DNA of 49,360 nucleotides from Actinoplanes solisilvae (GTDB taxonomy: Bacteria; Actinomycetota; Actinomycetes; Mycobacteriales; Micromonosporaceae): contig NZ_RJAC01000039.1 in the NCBI RefSeq assembly GCF_003999975.1, forward strand, positions 1-49,360, given 5' to 3'. Each line of letters opens with the position of its first letter. The stretch's first letter is position 1. Of this stretch, positions 8,891 through 17,565 are shown piece after piece. The position numbers were made by a program, and so were the translations under genes. A model generated the notes under the pieces. The model had not been told where the DNA came from. It worked only from the letters and a program-made list of their open reading frames with translations, and searched no databases.

Positions 8891-10204
8891 GTGGCTACAC
8901 CGCCATCCAACCCGCTACACATATTCGCCCGCGGAAGCTGGGCCGAGGCCCGCCGCGCCGCCGAGATCCTCCGGATGGAAACCGTCGGCGGGATCCTGCT
9001 GCTGGTCGCCGCGGTCGCTGCGCTGATCTGGGCCAACTCCCCGTGGTCTGATCTGTACCACCGGTTCTCCGAGCTGCGGGTCGGACCTGGCGCCCTGCAC
9101 CTGGACCTGTCCTTGGCGGTGTGGGCGGCGGACGGCCTGCTGGCGATCTTCTTCTTCATCGCCGGGCTGGAACTCAAACGCGAGTTCGTGGCCGGCGACC
9201 TGCGGGAGGTGAAGCGGGCGGCGCTCCCCGTCGCGGCCGCGGTCGGCGGCATGGCGCTGCCCGCGCTGATCTTCGCGATTGTCGCGATGCGGGCCGGCGG
9301 AGACGCGCTGGCGGGATGGGCGATCCCCACCGCCACTGACATCGCCTTCGCGTTGGCCGTGCTGGCCATCATCGGCACCCACCTGCCCAGCGCGCTGCGA
9401 ACCTTCCTGCTCACCCTCGCCGTCGTCGACGACCTGCTCGCCATCACGATCATCGCGGTCTTCTACTCGTCCTCGCTGCAATGGGTGCCGCTCGCCGTGG
9501 CGCTGGTAGCGATCGCGGTCTTCGGATTCCTGGTGCAGCGGCGCATCACCCGCTGGTGGCTACTGCTGCCGCTGGCCGTCGTGGCCTGGGCGCTCGTGCA
9601 CGAATCAGGCATCCACGCGACCGTCGCCGGCGTACTGCTCGCCTTCACCGTCCCGGTGCGCAGCCGCGACGGCGGCCACGGACTCGCCGAGCAAATGGAA
9701 CACCGATGGCGTCCCCTGTCGGCCGGCTTCGCGGTACCGGTGTTCGCCTTCTTCGCCGCCGGTGTCACGGTCGCCGACGCCGGCGGACTCGGAGCCGGCC
9801 TCACCAACACCATCGCGCTGGCCATCGTCGCCGCCCTCGTGCTGGGCAAGGCGATCGGCATCACCGGTTCGGCCTATCTCGTTCAGCGCTTCACCCGCGC
9901 CCAGATGGCCGAGGGGCTCAGCTGGTGGGACGTCCTCGGCGTCGCTCTGCTGGGTGGCATCGGCTTCACCGTCTCACTGCTGATCGGTGAGCTCGCGTAC
10001 GGCCTCGGGTCGGCCGGCGACGGATACGCCAAGATCGGGGTGCTGGCCGGCTCCCTGCTGGCCGCGCTGCTGGCGACGGTTGTGCTGCGCGCCCGCAACC
10101 GCCACTACCGCCGCATTCACGAACAGGAGTCGGCCGACGAGGACGACGACGGCGTGCCGGACGTCTACGAGGACGACCGGCCGCCCGGCCGGAACGCCGC
10201 CTGA
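8891..10204 (+). CDS. nhaA: NhaA Na+/H+ antiporter, second copy
   Basis: A 437-residue NhaA-family sodium/proton antiporter. Family motifs: LKREFVAGDLR near 95-105, TATDIAFALAVLAIIG at 147-162, and the Asp pair D180/D181 in LAVVDDLLAITII, which binds Na+ and H+ in characterised NhaA. GTG 8891 is preceded by AAGGAG at a spacing of 8, so this start is well supported; the frame is open upstream but without coding character. The C-terminal tail is acidic and contains DEDDDGVPDVYEDD, a Ca2+-loop-like pattern also present in the third copy (46355-47680) and absent from the fusion copy. The next gene begins about 40 bp downstream on the same strand. Confidence 0.93.
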   Translation: MATPPSNPLHIFARGSWAEARRAAEILRMETVGGILLLVAAVAALIWANSPWSDLYHRFSELRVGPGALHLDLSLAVWAADGLLAIFFFIAGLELKREFVAGDLREVKRAALPVAAAVGGMALPALIFAIVAMRAGGDALAGWAIPTATDIAFALAVLAIIGTHLPSALRTFLLTLAVVDDLLAITIIAVFYSSSLQWVPLAVALVAIAVFGFLVQRRITRWWLLLPLAVVAWALVHESGIHATVAGVLLAFTVPVRSRDGGHGLAEQMEHRWRPLSAGFAVPVFAFFAAGVTVADAGGLGAGLTNTIALAIVAALVLGKAIGITGSAYLVQRFTRAQMAEGLSWWDVLGVALLGGIGFTVSLLIGELAYGLGSAGDGYAKIGVLAGSLLAALLATVVLRARNRHYRRIHEQESADEDDDGVPDVYEDDRPPGRNAA

Positions 10205-10242
10205 GCCCCCGGAAAAGCAGAGATGAAGGCAGGGAGTGGCGC

Positions 10243-11545
10243 TTGAGCGTCGTGTCTTGGGCGTCGTGTCTTGGGCGGCCGTGGCGATCTTCGTGACCGC
10301 CTACGTATTCATCGCCACCGAGAAGTTCAGCCGGGTGACCGTCGCCCTCGGTGGTGCCTCGCTGATGCTGGCGATCGGCGCGACCGACGCCGAGCACGCG
10401 TTCTTCCCGAGGACGCCGGCATCGACTGGAACGTCATCTTCCTGCTGCTGGGGATGATGCTCATCGTGTCGGTCCTGCGCCGCACCGGGTTGTTCGAGTT
10501 CGTCGCGATCTGGGCGGCCAAGAAGGCCCGCGGCCGCCCCTTCCCGATCATGGTCATCCTGCTGGTGGTCACCGCGGTCGTCTCGGCCGGCCTGGACAAC
10601 GTCACCACGGTCCTGCTCGTCGCCCCGGTCACCCTGCTGGTGTGCGAGCGGCTCGGCGTGCCCCCGGTGCCGTTCCTGATCGCCGAGGTGCTCGCCTCCA
10701 ACATCGGCGGCGCCGCCACCCTGGTCGGTGACCCGCCCAACATCATCATCGCCAGCCGGTCCGGACTGACCTTCAACGACTTCCTGAACGTCATGGCCCC
10801 GTTCGTCGCCGTCGTCCTGGTCGTGCTCGTCGTCCTGTGCCGCATCATGTTCCGCCGGGCGTTCCGCTACGACGCCGAACGCGCCGCGCAGATCATGGCG
10901 CTCCGCGAACGCGACGCGATCCGTGATCCCCGCTTGGTGGTGCTGAGCCTGTCGGTGCTCGGCGTCGTGCTCGTCGCGTTCACCCTGCACACCGTCCTCG
11001 CCCTCGAACCGTCCGTGATCGCTCTGCTTGGCGGGTTGCTGCTGCTCGCCCTGTCCCGCCTCGACGCGAAAGAGGTGGCGGTCGACGTCGAATGGCCCAC
11101 CCTGGTGTTCTTCGCCGGCCTGTTCGTCATGGTCGGTGGCCTGGTCACCACCGGGGTCATCGAGAACCTCGCCCGCGCCGCCACCGAAGCCACCGCCGAC
11201 CGGCTCTGGCCCGCCACCCTGCTGCTGCTCTGGGCCTCCGCCGCGCTCTCCGCGATCGTCGACAACATTCCGTACGTCGCCACGATCAGCCTCATCGTCG
11301 CCGACCTCGTCGAGGCCAACGGCGGTCTCGAGCACGCCCAGGTGCTCTGGTGGGCCCTGGCCATCGGCGCCGACCTGGGCGGCAACGCCACCGCCGTCGG
11401 GGCGTCGGCCAACGTCGTCGTCCTCGGCATCGCCGAACGCGCCGGCCACAAGATCACGTTCTGGGAATTCACCCGCTACGGCCTGATCGTCACCGTCATA
11501 TCGGTCGCGCTCGCCGTCCCGTACCTCTATTGGCGATTCTTCTGA
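10243..11545 (+). pseudogene. NhaD/ArsB-type (ion transporter superfamily) permease, frame-disrupted
   Basis: The protein belongs to the ArsB/NhaD-like anion or Na+/H+ permease group. The body from about 10410 has the diagnostic stretches VSAGLDNVTTVLLVAPV, IGGAATLVGDPPNIIIAS, SAIVDNIPYVATISLI and GGNATAVGASANVV. Two changes break the frame. A perfect 14-bp tandem duplication (10247-10274) follows the likely TTG start at 10243, which has AGGGAG six bases upstream. A base also seems missing from the CCC at 10406-10408: adding one C gives AFFPEDAGIDWNVIFLLLGMM. Translation could still begin in the shifted frame at GTG 10236 or TTG 10257, but would end after the second break. The repaired product would be about 430 residues. 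Its 3' end overlaps the convergent NhaP gene by 19 bp. Confidence 0.78.
10247..10274 (+). repeat. Perfect 14-bp tandem duplication at a translation start
   Basis: GCGTCGTGTCTTGG occurs twice back to back (10247-10260 and 10261-10274). With one copy removed, TTG 10243 reads in frame as Met-Ser-Val-Val-Ser-Trp-Ala-Ala into the first membrane helix of the permease; with two copies it does not. Confidence 0.9.
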
Positions 11546-12825
11546 ACGGAGCTGGACAGGGAGCGCTCGTTGGCGCGGTCAAGCCGGCGCATCACCGGGG
11601 TGGCCGCCACCCCGTGCATGACCACGGACACCAGCACGACGAATCCGATCATCGCCCAGACCAGGTCGGCGCCGGGGAACTCGGCCTGGGTCAGCGCGTA
11701 GGACAGGTAGTAGAACGAGCCGATGCCGCGGATGCCGAACGCCGCGATCACCCAATGCTCCGCGCGGCGGCCCGGCGCCCCGCGCAACGACAGGAAACCC
11801 GACACCGGGCGTACGACGAAGATCAGCACCAGGCCGGCGAGCGCCGCCGGCCAGGTCAGCGGCTCCAGCAGGCCGCCCACGACCGCACCACCGAACAGCA
11901 ACAGCAACAACACAGTCAGCAACCGCTCGGTCTGCTCGGCGAAATCGTGCAAAACCTGGTGATAGTCGTGTGAGCGCTCGGCCGCCCGGATCGCGCGCGC
12001 CGCCACGAACACGGCGAGGAAGCCGTAGCCCTGGGCAACCTCCACCACCCCGTACGCCAGAAAGGTCGCGGCCAAAGCGAGGAAGCCCTCCGAATGCCGG
12101 GACAGCCGCAACGCCTCCATGCGGGCCCGGAAGAACAGCTTGCCCAGCAACTTGCCGACAACCAGACCACCGATCACGCCGACGACGATCTTGTAGATCA
12201 GGTCCTGCCACGCCCACTCGCCGAGCCAGCCGAGCCCGGCGGTGCCGGCCATCGCGATCGCCGCGTACACGAAAGGAAAGGCCAATCCGTCGTTGAGCCC
12301 GGCCTCCGAGGTGAGCGCGAACCGCACCTCGTCCTCGGAATCCTCCTCGTCGGTCGGCTCCCCCACCTGCACGTCCGAGGCCAGCACCGGATCGGTCGGC
12401 GCGAGCGCCGCACCGAGCAGCAGCGCGGTCGCCGGCACCAGACCCACCCACCACCAGCCGAGAAACGTCATCGCGGCGATGGTCACCGGCATGGCGATCG
12501 CGAGCAGCCGCCAGGTCGACGCCCAGCCCTTCCGGCTCAGCGGCCGATCGATCTTCAGCCCGGCGCCCATCAACGCGACGATCACGCCGACCTCGGTCAG
12601 GTGCTCGGTGACCTTCGGATGGGCCAGCGGGTCAGCGGCGGGCAGGCCGATCGGCAGGCCGAAGACGAGCAGGCCCAGACCGACGAAGATGATCGGCATC
12701 GACAGCGGACGCCGTTCGAGCACTCGCGGCAGAATCCCGGCCAGCAACGCGCCGACACCAACAACGGCGAAAATGACATCAGAGATCTGCACAGGTGTTA
12801 TCTGCCCCGGCAGTGCCATCGGCAA
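11527..12825 (-). CDS. NhaP-type (CPA1) cation/proton antiporter, second copy
   Basis: A 432-residue CPA1 antiporter, distinct from the copy at 5705-6922. Motifs: LAPTDPVLASDV with TDP at 144-146, and SEAGLNDGLAFPF at 173-185. Between these lies an acidic insertion, VGEPTDEEDSEDEVRF (about 154-169), that the first copy lacks. A second conserved block, RPVSGFLSLRGAP followed by FGIRGIGSFYYLSYAL, matches the later transmembrane region of NhaP proteins with an Arg-Gly pair. The likely start is ATG 12825. The 3' end overlaps the convergent NhaD/ArsB-type gene. The acidic loop could sense divalent cations or ionic strength, but this is speculation. Confidence 0.9.
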   Translation of the reverse strand: MPMALPGQITPVQISDVIFAVVGVGALLAGILPRVLERRPLSMPIIFVGLGLLVFGLPIGLPAADPLAHPKVTEHLTEVGVIVALMGAGLKIDRPLSRKGWASTWRLLAIAMPVTIAAMTFLGWWWVGLVPATALLLGAALAPTDPVLASDVQVGEPTDEEDSEDEVRFALTSEAGLNDGLAFPFVYAAIAMAGTAGLGWLGEWAWQDLIYKIVVGVIGGLVVGKLLGKLFFRARMEALRLSRHSEGFLALAATFLAYGVVEVAQGYGFLAVFVAARAIRAAERSHDYHQVLHDFAEQTERLLTVLLLLLFGGAVVGGLLEPLTWPAALAGLVLIFVVRPVSGFLSLRGAPGRRAEHWVIAAFGIRGIGSFYYLSYALTQAEFPGADLVWAMIGFVVLVSVVMHGVAATPVMRRLDRANERSLSSSVQKNRQ

Positions 12826-12893
12826 GCCGCCACGCTACCTCGCTCCTCAGACCCCGAAACGACTGTGGAAAAAGGCCGCGCAGATCGGCCGCG

Positions 12894-13208
12894 TCAAGAT
12901 GCTTCGTCGCGTGCCGGGGGCTCGATGTCCGCCGTCTGAGCCTTGGTGCCGGCACCACGGGTGAGGTGGACTGCGATCACGACGCCGGCGACAACGACCG
13001 GAACGGCGACCAGCGCGCCGCGCCAGCCCCAGACGACCATCAGGACGGACAGTCCCGCCCACAGAACCGCTGCCGCGGCGATGATCGCCACCCTGGCCGC
13101 CCTGTTCCAGGCGAGAGGGGTGCGAGTCGCCGCACCGAAGGAGGGGTCTTCGGTGACCAGGTGGGTGACTATTTCGTCGAACTTCGGGTTGTGGCGTTCG
13201 GCCTCCAC
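12894..13208 (-). CDS. DUF3040-type small membrane protein
   Basis: The product has about 104 residues: a charged N-terminus (VEAERHNPKFDEIVTHLVTEDPSF), two hydrophobic helices (about 35-80) and an acidic, Ala-rich tail. The pattern fits DUF3040, actinobacterial membrane proteins of unknown function. I chose GTG 13208 over TTG 13229 because the paralogue at 24693-24977 begins at the same alignment position with a strong ribosome site. A GTCA direct repeat sits 79 bp upstream (13287-13301). The paralogue has the same element at 77 bp, which suggests shared control. Confidence 0.75.
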   Translation of the reverse strand: MEAERHNPKFDEIVTHLVTEDPSFGAATRTPLAWNRAARVAIIAAAAVLWAGLSVLMVVWGWRGALVAVPVVVAGVVIAVHLTRGAGTKAQTADIEPPARDEAS

Positions 13209-13286
13209 TGCTTGTTCACCGTCCTTCAACCGGCTGAGCTCGTTTCATGCCTACCCGCTGGCGATGGAGCTACGCGCTCGCTTCGG

Positions 13287-13301
13287 TGACAGTCTCATGA
13301 C
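13287..13301 (-). promoter_or_regulatory. GTCA-N7-GTCA direct repeat
   Basis: Reads GTCATGAGACTGTCA on the minus strand, 79 bp upstream of the DUF3040 start at 13208. Both half-sites are perfect. The spacer TGAGACT closely resembles TGAAACT of the site at 25054-25068. Confidence 0.6.
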
Positions 13302-13359
13302 GCTCCGCTGTAAAGTCCGACGACGTTCGCGGGTTCGACAGTTGCCGCGCACTTCCCGT

Positions 13360-13845
13360 TCACGATGGTGCGGCGCCCGGGTGGGCCACATCGACATAGA
13401 AAACGCCGACATCGAGCCCGACCCGGAACGGCAGGTCCGCCTCGGAAAGGATCATCGACGTCCGGGACATGCCGGCCGCGGACGGCGCCCGGCGGACCTC
13501 GTCGACAGCCCGCAACCGCGGCGTTTCGGTGCCCCCTCTGCCGTCGCGCACGTCCCGGAGCGTGACCAGCAGCGTGGTGGCGTCGCTGTAGCGAACGGTA
13601 TAGCCGGGGCGCGCCCCACGGAAGGAAAGGACCAACCGGTCGTACGTCTCGTGCTCCTCGACAGTGGACGCGGTGAGGTCCGCGGGCGTGTCGTCGGCGG
13701 CGCCCGATCCGTGCCGCTGCGCTGTGCCCCACTCGGGCCCGAAGCTCTCGTCCCTTTCGGCCTGCGCGGGCAAGGTGCTGCAGCCGGCGGCGAACGCGGA
13801 CGCGGCTAGCAGAAGGGCGACTTTCCGCCGTGCGGTCGTGTCCAC
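13360..13845 (-). CDS. AMIN-like domain lipoprotein
   Basis: A 161-residue secreted lipoprotein. The N-terminus is a clear lipoprotein signal: charged residues (TTARRK), a hydrophobic stretch and the lipobox AAGC with the modified Cys at about residue 22. The mature part (about 65-160) matches the AMIN-like fold found in actinobacterial lipoproteins (YDRLVLSFRGARPGYTVRY, then VGVFYVDVAHPG). AMIN domains often target proteins to cell-wall structures. GTG 13845 is chosen because it places the signal at the N-terminus; the ribosome site is weak. No catalytic domain is attached, so an enzymatic role is unlikely. Confidence 0.72.
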   Translation of the reverse strand: MDTTARRKVALLLAASAFAAGCSTLPAQAERDESFGPEWGTAQRHGSGAADDTPADLTASTVEEHETYDRLVLSFRGARPGYTVRYSDATTLLVTLRDVRDGRGGTETPRLRAVDEVRRAPSAAGMSRTSMILSEADLPFRVGLDVGVFYVDVAHPGAAPS

Positions 13846-14094
13846 AACTTGATGCCTCTTGCCGTCAGGCGACGAAAGGGGGGCTTCCGCTCGCCGGAGC
13901 CTTACCCTCGCCAGGAGAGCACAAGTCGACATAACCGGGATCCACTGTCGCATCATGGACATCCCCTCGGGCAAACACATCGCATTCGCACCGTCGAAGC
14001 TACGAAGTCGGTGCGGCGGGATGCACACGGCCATGTGTCGATTCCATGACCGATGTGTCCGCGCACTGAGGTATCCGCCGACGGCCCGCACCCT

Positions 14095-14397
14095 TCACGA
14101 TTCCGGTGCGACGTTCAGCCCGTTGCAGACGTCGTAGACTTCCGGCACTGCCCAGGCCACGATGCCGGCGGCCAGCCGCGCCTCCTCCGAATCCACCTCG
14201 CCGAGGAGGATGACCACCTGGTTCTGGACCAGCACCTCCAGCCGACGGCCGCGCACGCGGACATTGCATGCCAACGCGGCGGCAACGCCGTCGACGATGC
14301 GGATGTCGGCGTCGACGACCTCGTCGGACGGGAGTACCGGGGCCTCGTCGTGGTCGTACTCGTACCAGTCGTCGGGGTCGGATCGCCGTGATGTCAC
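14095..14397 (-). CDS. BON-domain protein
   Basis: A 100-residue protein with an acidic N-terminus (DPDDWYEYDHDEAPVLPSDE) and a BON domain across about 35-98 (ADIRIVDGVAAAL, RRLEVLVQNQVVILLGEV, VPEVYDVCNGLNV). Start GTG 14397 follows AGGTAGGG. The gene lies 7 bp downstream of a STAS-like gene on the same strand, so the two probably form an operon under the GTCA repeat at 14735-14749. A degraded relative, identical in the stretch VRGRRLEVLVQ, survives at 30420-30639 on the other strand. Function is unknown; BON domains are linked to membrane attachment and osmotic stress. Confidence 0.75.
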   Translation of the reverse strand: MTSRRSDPDDWYEYDHDEAPVLPSDEVVDADIRIVDGVAAALACNVRVRGRRLEVLVQNQVVILLGEVDSEEARLAAGIVAWAVPEVYDVCNGLNVAPES

Positions 14398-14404
14398 CGG
14401 AGCC

Positions 14405-14659
14405 CTACCTTTCCGCAGCCATAACGGGGAGGGACGCTGTACGCAACCACGCGACGGCTGACTCGCAGTCCTCGAACGACTGGAACCGGCCGCTCCCACC
14501 GAGCGCAGCCGTGAGGGAGCGGGACGGCGTAAGACTGTCGTGCAGCCCCCGGGCAAGCGCGGCATCGATGTCGCCGTACAACGTCAGGATCGCCATGTCA
14601 GCGGACTCGGACAGCGCGATCCGGCCTGGTTGGGATCCATTGCTGGAGACCTTGTGCAC
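14405..14659 (-). CDS. STAS-like small protein, probably internally shortened
   Basis: The 84-residue product opens like an anti-sigma-factor antagonist (ALSESADMAILTLYGDIDAALARGLHD) and ends with a helix typical of STAS C-termini (FQSFEDCESAVAWLR). The middle of a normal STAS domain, including the phosphorylatable Ser region seen as LMDGASL in the paralogue at 21957-22349, is missing. GTG 14659 is preferred because AAGGA lies six bases upstream; the longer frame to 14722 has no such signal. With this start, the GTCA repeat lies 76 bp upstream, matching other genes here. It may be a truncated, non-functional antagonist or a divergent domain. Confidence 0.5.
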   Translation of the reverse strand: MHKVSSNGSQPGRIALSESADMAILTLYGDIDAALARGLHDSLTPSRSLTAALGGSGRFQSFEDCESAVAWLRTASLPVMAAER

Positions 14660-14734
14660 TGCATTCCTTCCGGCCTGCCTTCTGCTTGCCGGACCAGAGT
14701 GGCGGCGTCGTACAGCAGCCACCCCACTACGACG

Positions 14735-14749
14735 TGACGGTTACGTGAC
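14735..14749 (-). promoter_or_regulatory. GTCA-N7-GTCA direct repeat
   Basis: Minus strand GTCACGTAACCGTCA, 76 bp upstream of the start at 14659 (STAS-like and BON genes). Both half-sites are perfect; the spacer also contains GTAAC. Confidence 0.55.
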
Positions 14750-14988
14750 AGTGCAGGCGTCCGTCAGGCCGGCGTGGGTCGTCGGCCGATCCGGACCGTT
14801 TCTCAGGATCGCCGCGGCCGTCGAGAGCTCGGAACCGGTGCGTCACGGCGGCTACCGGAGCGAGTCGTGAACATCCGCCACGCCAGCCAGCAGCGGTAGC
14901 CGGGGGTGCACCGCGCCCGTGCGGGTGCAGCCGCTCCACGTGGTCTCATGCTGGCCGCGTATCGCCGCGCCGCAGGTGGGTCGTCATC

Positions 14989-15297
14989 TCAGCGTAGCCC
15001 GGTGCGTTGTTCATGCCCTTCCGCGCTGGTCGGACGGGCCCGGGGGAGTCGAGGAGCACCCGTCGCGCCCATCGTCAGGACACCGACGGCGGCAAAGAAA
15101 AGCTGCATGACGATGCGAGGTTCGCTGCCGGCCGGCTCGACGCCGGCGGCACGCACCGCGAGGCTGCCGGCGAGGGCGGCCATCACACCGATCACCACGG
15201 GCAGCCAGGTCGGCGCGCTGCGCCAACTTGGTACGAGGCGACTGGCGAGTCCGATCGATACGCCGGCGATCACGGCCGACGCCAGAACTACGAGCAC
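14989..15297 (-). CDS. GlsB/YeaQ/YmgE-like small membrane protein
   Basis: A 102-residue protein with three hydrophobic helices rich in Gly and Ala (VVLASAVIAGVSIGLASRLV, LPVVIGVMAALAGSLAV, IVMQLFFAAVGVLTMGA) and a basic tail. The helix layout and small size resemble the transglycosylase-associated/GlsB family of stress-induced membrane proteins, but the match is weak by eye. GTG 15297 has GGGAGG upstream (spacing about 6), which fixes the start. A GTCA-type repeat lies 95 bp upstream at 15392-15406. Confidence 0.55.
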   Translation of the reverse strand: MLVVLASAVIAGVSIGLASRLVPSWRSAPTWLPVVIGVMAALAGSLAVRAAGVEPAGSEPRIVMQLFFAAVGVLTMGATGAPRLPRARPTSAEGHEQRTGLR

Positions 15298-15391
15298 GGG
15301 CTTCCTCCCAACCCGATCCCCCAGTGATGTTTCCGGCCCTTCGACATACTTCAGCTTCGATCCAAGTCATGTCGAGCTGTCGGCGGGCCGA

Positions 15392-15406
15392 CGACAGTTT
15401 TATGAC
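15392..15406 (-). promoter_or_regulatory. GTCA-N7-GTC(G) direct repeat
   Basis: Minus strand GTCATAAAACTGTCG, 95 bp upstream of the GlsB-like start at 15297 and 157 bp from the divergent stress-protein start at 15563. One mismatch in the second half-site. Confidence 0.5.
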
Positions 15407-15562
15407 GAGCCTGCCGGATCGACGGCAACATTCTCGGCGGGCCGTCACCGCAATGACACGGAACAGTGCAGCGGCCGCACAACGACCGGCACACCCTCAG
15501 GAGAAGAGGCCGCTGCCACGACCTCGGCGATTTCTTCCGACCGGCAGACAGGTGGTTCAGCG

Positions 15563-16114
15563 ATGAGGGACAACACAGGCACGGACGTCACCGGCACCGG
15601 CAGCATCCATATCGGAGTCGCCCAGCGGACGATCGGCACATACGAGGACTACTGGGTGGCCCGCCGGATGGTCGATCGGTTGCGAGACGGTGACTTTCCC
15701 GTCGAACAGACAACCGTCATGGCCGCCGGCCTACACACCGTGGATCGAGAGCAAGGGCGGGTCTCGACGGCCGACGTCACCCGGCGCGGCGCCGTCTCCG
15801 GGCTTCTAATCGGCGCGGCAGTGGGCTACATTCTCGGCCTGTTCGACTTGACCGAGACCTCATTGGCACTGCCCTGGCTGATCGTCAACGCGGCGATCCT
15901 CGGAGCCGTCATCGGCGCCGCGGTCGCGCTGCTCGGCTACGTCATCACCCAGGGCCGCCGCTCATTCGTGGCGAATCAGCCCGTCCGAGCCGATCAGTAC
16001 CACATCGTCGTGGAAGCCGACCTCGCCGATCGCGCGGTTCGGCTCTTACGCGGTGCCAATGCCGCACAGACGACATCCGCGACCACCAGCTCCACGGACA
16101 GGGCCCGCGCCTGA
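15563..16114 (+). CDS. General stress protein (YflT/17M-like)
   Basis: A 183-residue protein of the general stress protein 17M-like family. The N-terminal domain (about 18-70) shows IGTYEDYWVARRMVDRLRDGDFPVEQTTV, the hallmark of this fold. Two hydrophobic helices follow (SGLLIGAAVGYILGLF and NAAILGAVIGAAVALLGYVI), then a second small domain (ADQYHIVVEADLADRAVRLL). ATG 15563 is preceded by AGGTGG; the longer upstream frame covers an opposite-strand gene and is not coding. Family members respond to envelope or heat stress, but their biochemical role is unknown. It is divergent from the GlsB-like gene. Confidence 0.8.
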   Translation: MRDNTGTDVTGTGSIHIGVAQRTIGTYEDYWVARRMVDRLRDGDFPVEQTTVMAAGLHTVDREQGRVSTADVTRRGAVSGLLIGAAVGYILGLFDLTETSLALPWLIVNAAILGAVIGAAVALLGYVITQGRRSFVANQPVRADQYHIVVEADLADRAVRLLRGANAAQTTSATTSSTDRARA

Positions 16115-16254
16115 ATTGGCAGGTTCGAGAGCTGAAGGCCACGGCCCCGGAGTCGAACGGTCCCGCCGTAGCCCCCAGGGACTTGATCACCTCGCGCCGT
16201 TTTACCCGCCGCACCACGTCGCGCATGACGTAACGGGGAGCCCGCCCTCGGCCG

Positions 16255-17565
16255 CTACCAAGTTCCGGCGAGGGCGTCGCGGACGTGCTGGGCGTCGGCT
16301 CGCAGATTCTCCTTGTCGTGGATGTCGAAGGGCTGCTGCTCGACGGTGGTGACGAGGCGTTCGAGCTGATCGGCGACCGCTGCACGATCGACCGGCCCGG
16401 TGGCTGTCCAGGCGATCTCGCGCAGCATGGTGGCGAGCCGGGACAGGACGACGGGATCCGCAGCGCCGTAACGACGTGGTTGCGCCATCGCGAGCTCCAG
16501 CAGCTCGGCGAAGCCGGGCCTGCGGAGCACCACCCGGACATGACCGTCATCGTCACACACCAGGCGCGGACCGAGGTCCCGCCCAGCGAGCTCGCACATC
16601 AGCACTGCGACGTGTCCGAGGCCGTGCACCGCGGTCGTGGGATCGTTGACGCCCGGCGACAAGGCTTTGACCACGACGTCGACCAGTTGCCGCAGGCCGA
16701 AGGCCACATCTTGCGCCGCCGTACGCTCAAAGCCGGTTGTCACCGCTCGGCGCAGGCCTTCAGTCAAAGCCTCACGTTCTCGATCCGGCAGTGGGCCTCG
16801 ACCTTCCCGGGGCCACGCGTGGGCGATCGGCGTGCCCGTCACCACGGACTCACCAGGCTGCCGATTCACGAACACGACCGCACCGTTGTCCACGGCGGCG
16901 GAAAGCAACCCCTGCTCGTCGACGAAGTTCAGGAAGCCGGATCCGCTCGCGCAGAGCGGAACAGCGTACGCGGGTATGGTCGGGGCGGCCGCGATGGTGA
17001 CTTCGTCGCCCAGGACCCGCTTCACCGTCGCGTTCGTCTCGGCATGAACCTGCCGCATGATCCATTCGACGCGGATCTGCCGGGACAGATGAGCGAGGAA
17101 GGCGACCAGCGTGACCACGCTCGCCAGGGCGAACACGTACGCCACAGTGACGGAGATCTGCGGCACGAACGCCGTCTGCTCCGACAGCGAGGCCCGCACC
17201 GTGCGAAGGACCGTCAAAGCGTAGGTAAAGGTACCGAGCAGAACACCAAGGCTCAGGTGAACCACGCGGTCGCGGGTAAACGTCCGCAGCAGCCGCGGCG
17301 AGAATTGACTGCTCGCCAATTGCAGCGTAACCACGGTCAACGAAAACGTCAGCGAGGTAACCGTGATCAAGGATCCAGCCACGGCGGACAGCACCGTCCG
17401 GGCCGCCTCCGGTCCCCCGCTGAACAGGTACGCCGTGACCGAGGCCGGCAGCTCATCGTCGACGTTGGCGTCAAACCGAGGCAGGACGACACCGAGGACC
17501 ACGGCGGCGGCGACACACAGCGACGGAAGGGGCCATAGCTGGGTGCGCCAGGCCTCATTGAGCAC
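16255..17565 (-). CDS. DUF2254 membrane protein
   Basis: A predicted membrane protein of about 436 residues matching DUF2254. Its N-terminal half has four hydrophobic helices, including the conserved SLITVTSLTFSLTVVTLQLASSQFSPRLLRTF. The soluble C-terminal half contains PGVNDPTTAVHGLGHVAVL and ends in a charged helical region. Function is not established for the family. The start is uncertain: GTG 17565 puts the protein at family length, though its ribosome site is weak and upstream codons remain open to 17934. It is divergent from the K+ channel gene, which suggests but does not prove a link to ion balance. Confidence 0.82.
   Translation of the reverse strand: MLNEAWRTQLWPLPSLCVAAAVVLGVVLPRFDANVDDELPASVTAYLFSGGPEAARTVLSAVAGSLITVTSLTFSLTVVTLQLASSQFSPRLLRTFTRDRVVHLSLGVLLGTFTYALTVLRTVRASLSEQTAFVPQISVTVAYVFALASVVTLVAFLAHLSRQIRVEWIMRQVHAETNATVKRVLGDEVTIAAAPTIPAYAVPLCASGSGFLNFVDEQGLLSAAVDNGAVVFVNRQPGESVVTGTPIAHAWPREGRGPLPDREREALTEGLRRAVTTGFERTAAQDVAFGLRQLVDVVVKALSPGVNDPTTAVHGLGHVAVLMCELAGRDLGPRLVCDDDGHVRVVLRRPGFAELLELAMAQPRRYGAADPVVLSRLATMLREIAWTATGPVDRAAVADQLERLVTTVEQQPFDIHDKENLRADAQHVRDALAGTW

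Noticed and set aside
10301..11449. A 382-residue minus-strand open frame rich in Gly, Asp and Gln
   Set aside because: It mirrors the NhaD/ArsB-type gene and has low-complexity shadow composition; the plus strand carries clear family motifs.
14906..15562. N-terminal extension of the general stress protein
   Set aside because: The family's conserved region begins right after ATG 15563, which has a ribosome site; the extension overlaps an opposite-strand gene and looks random.
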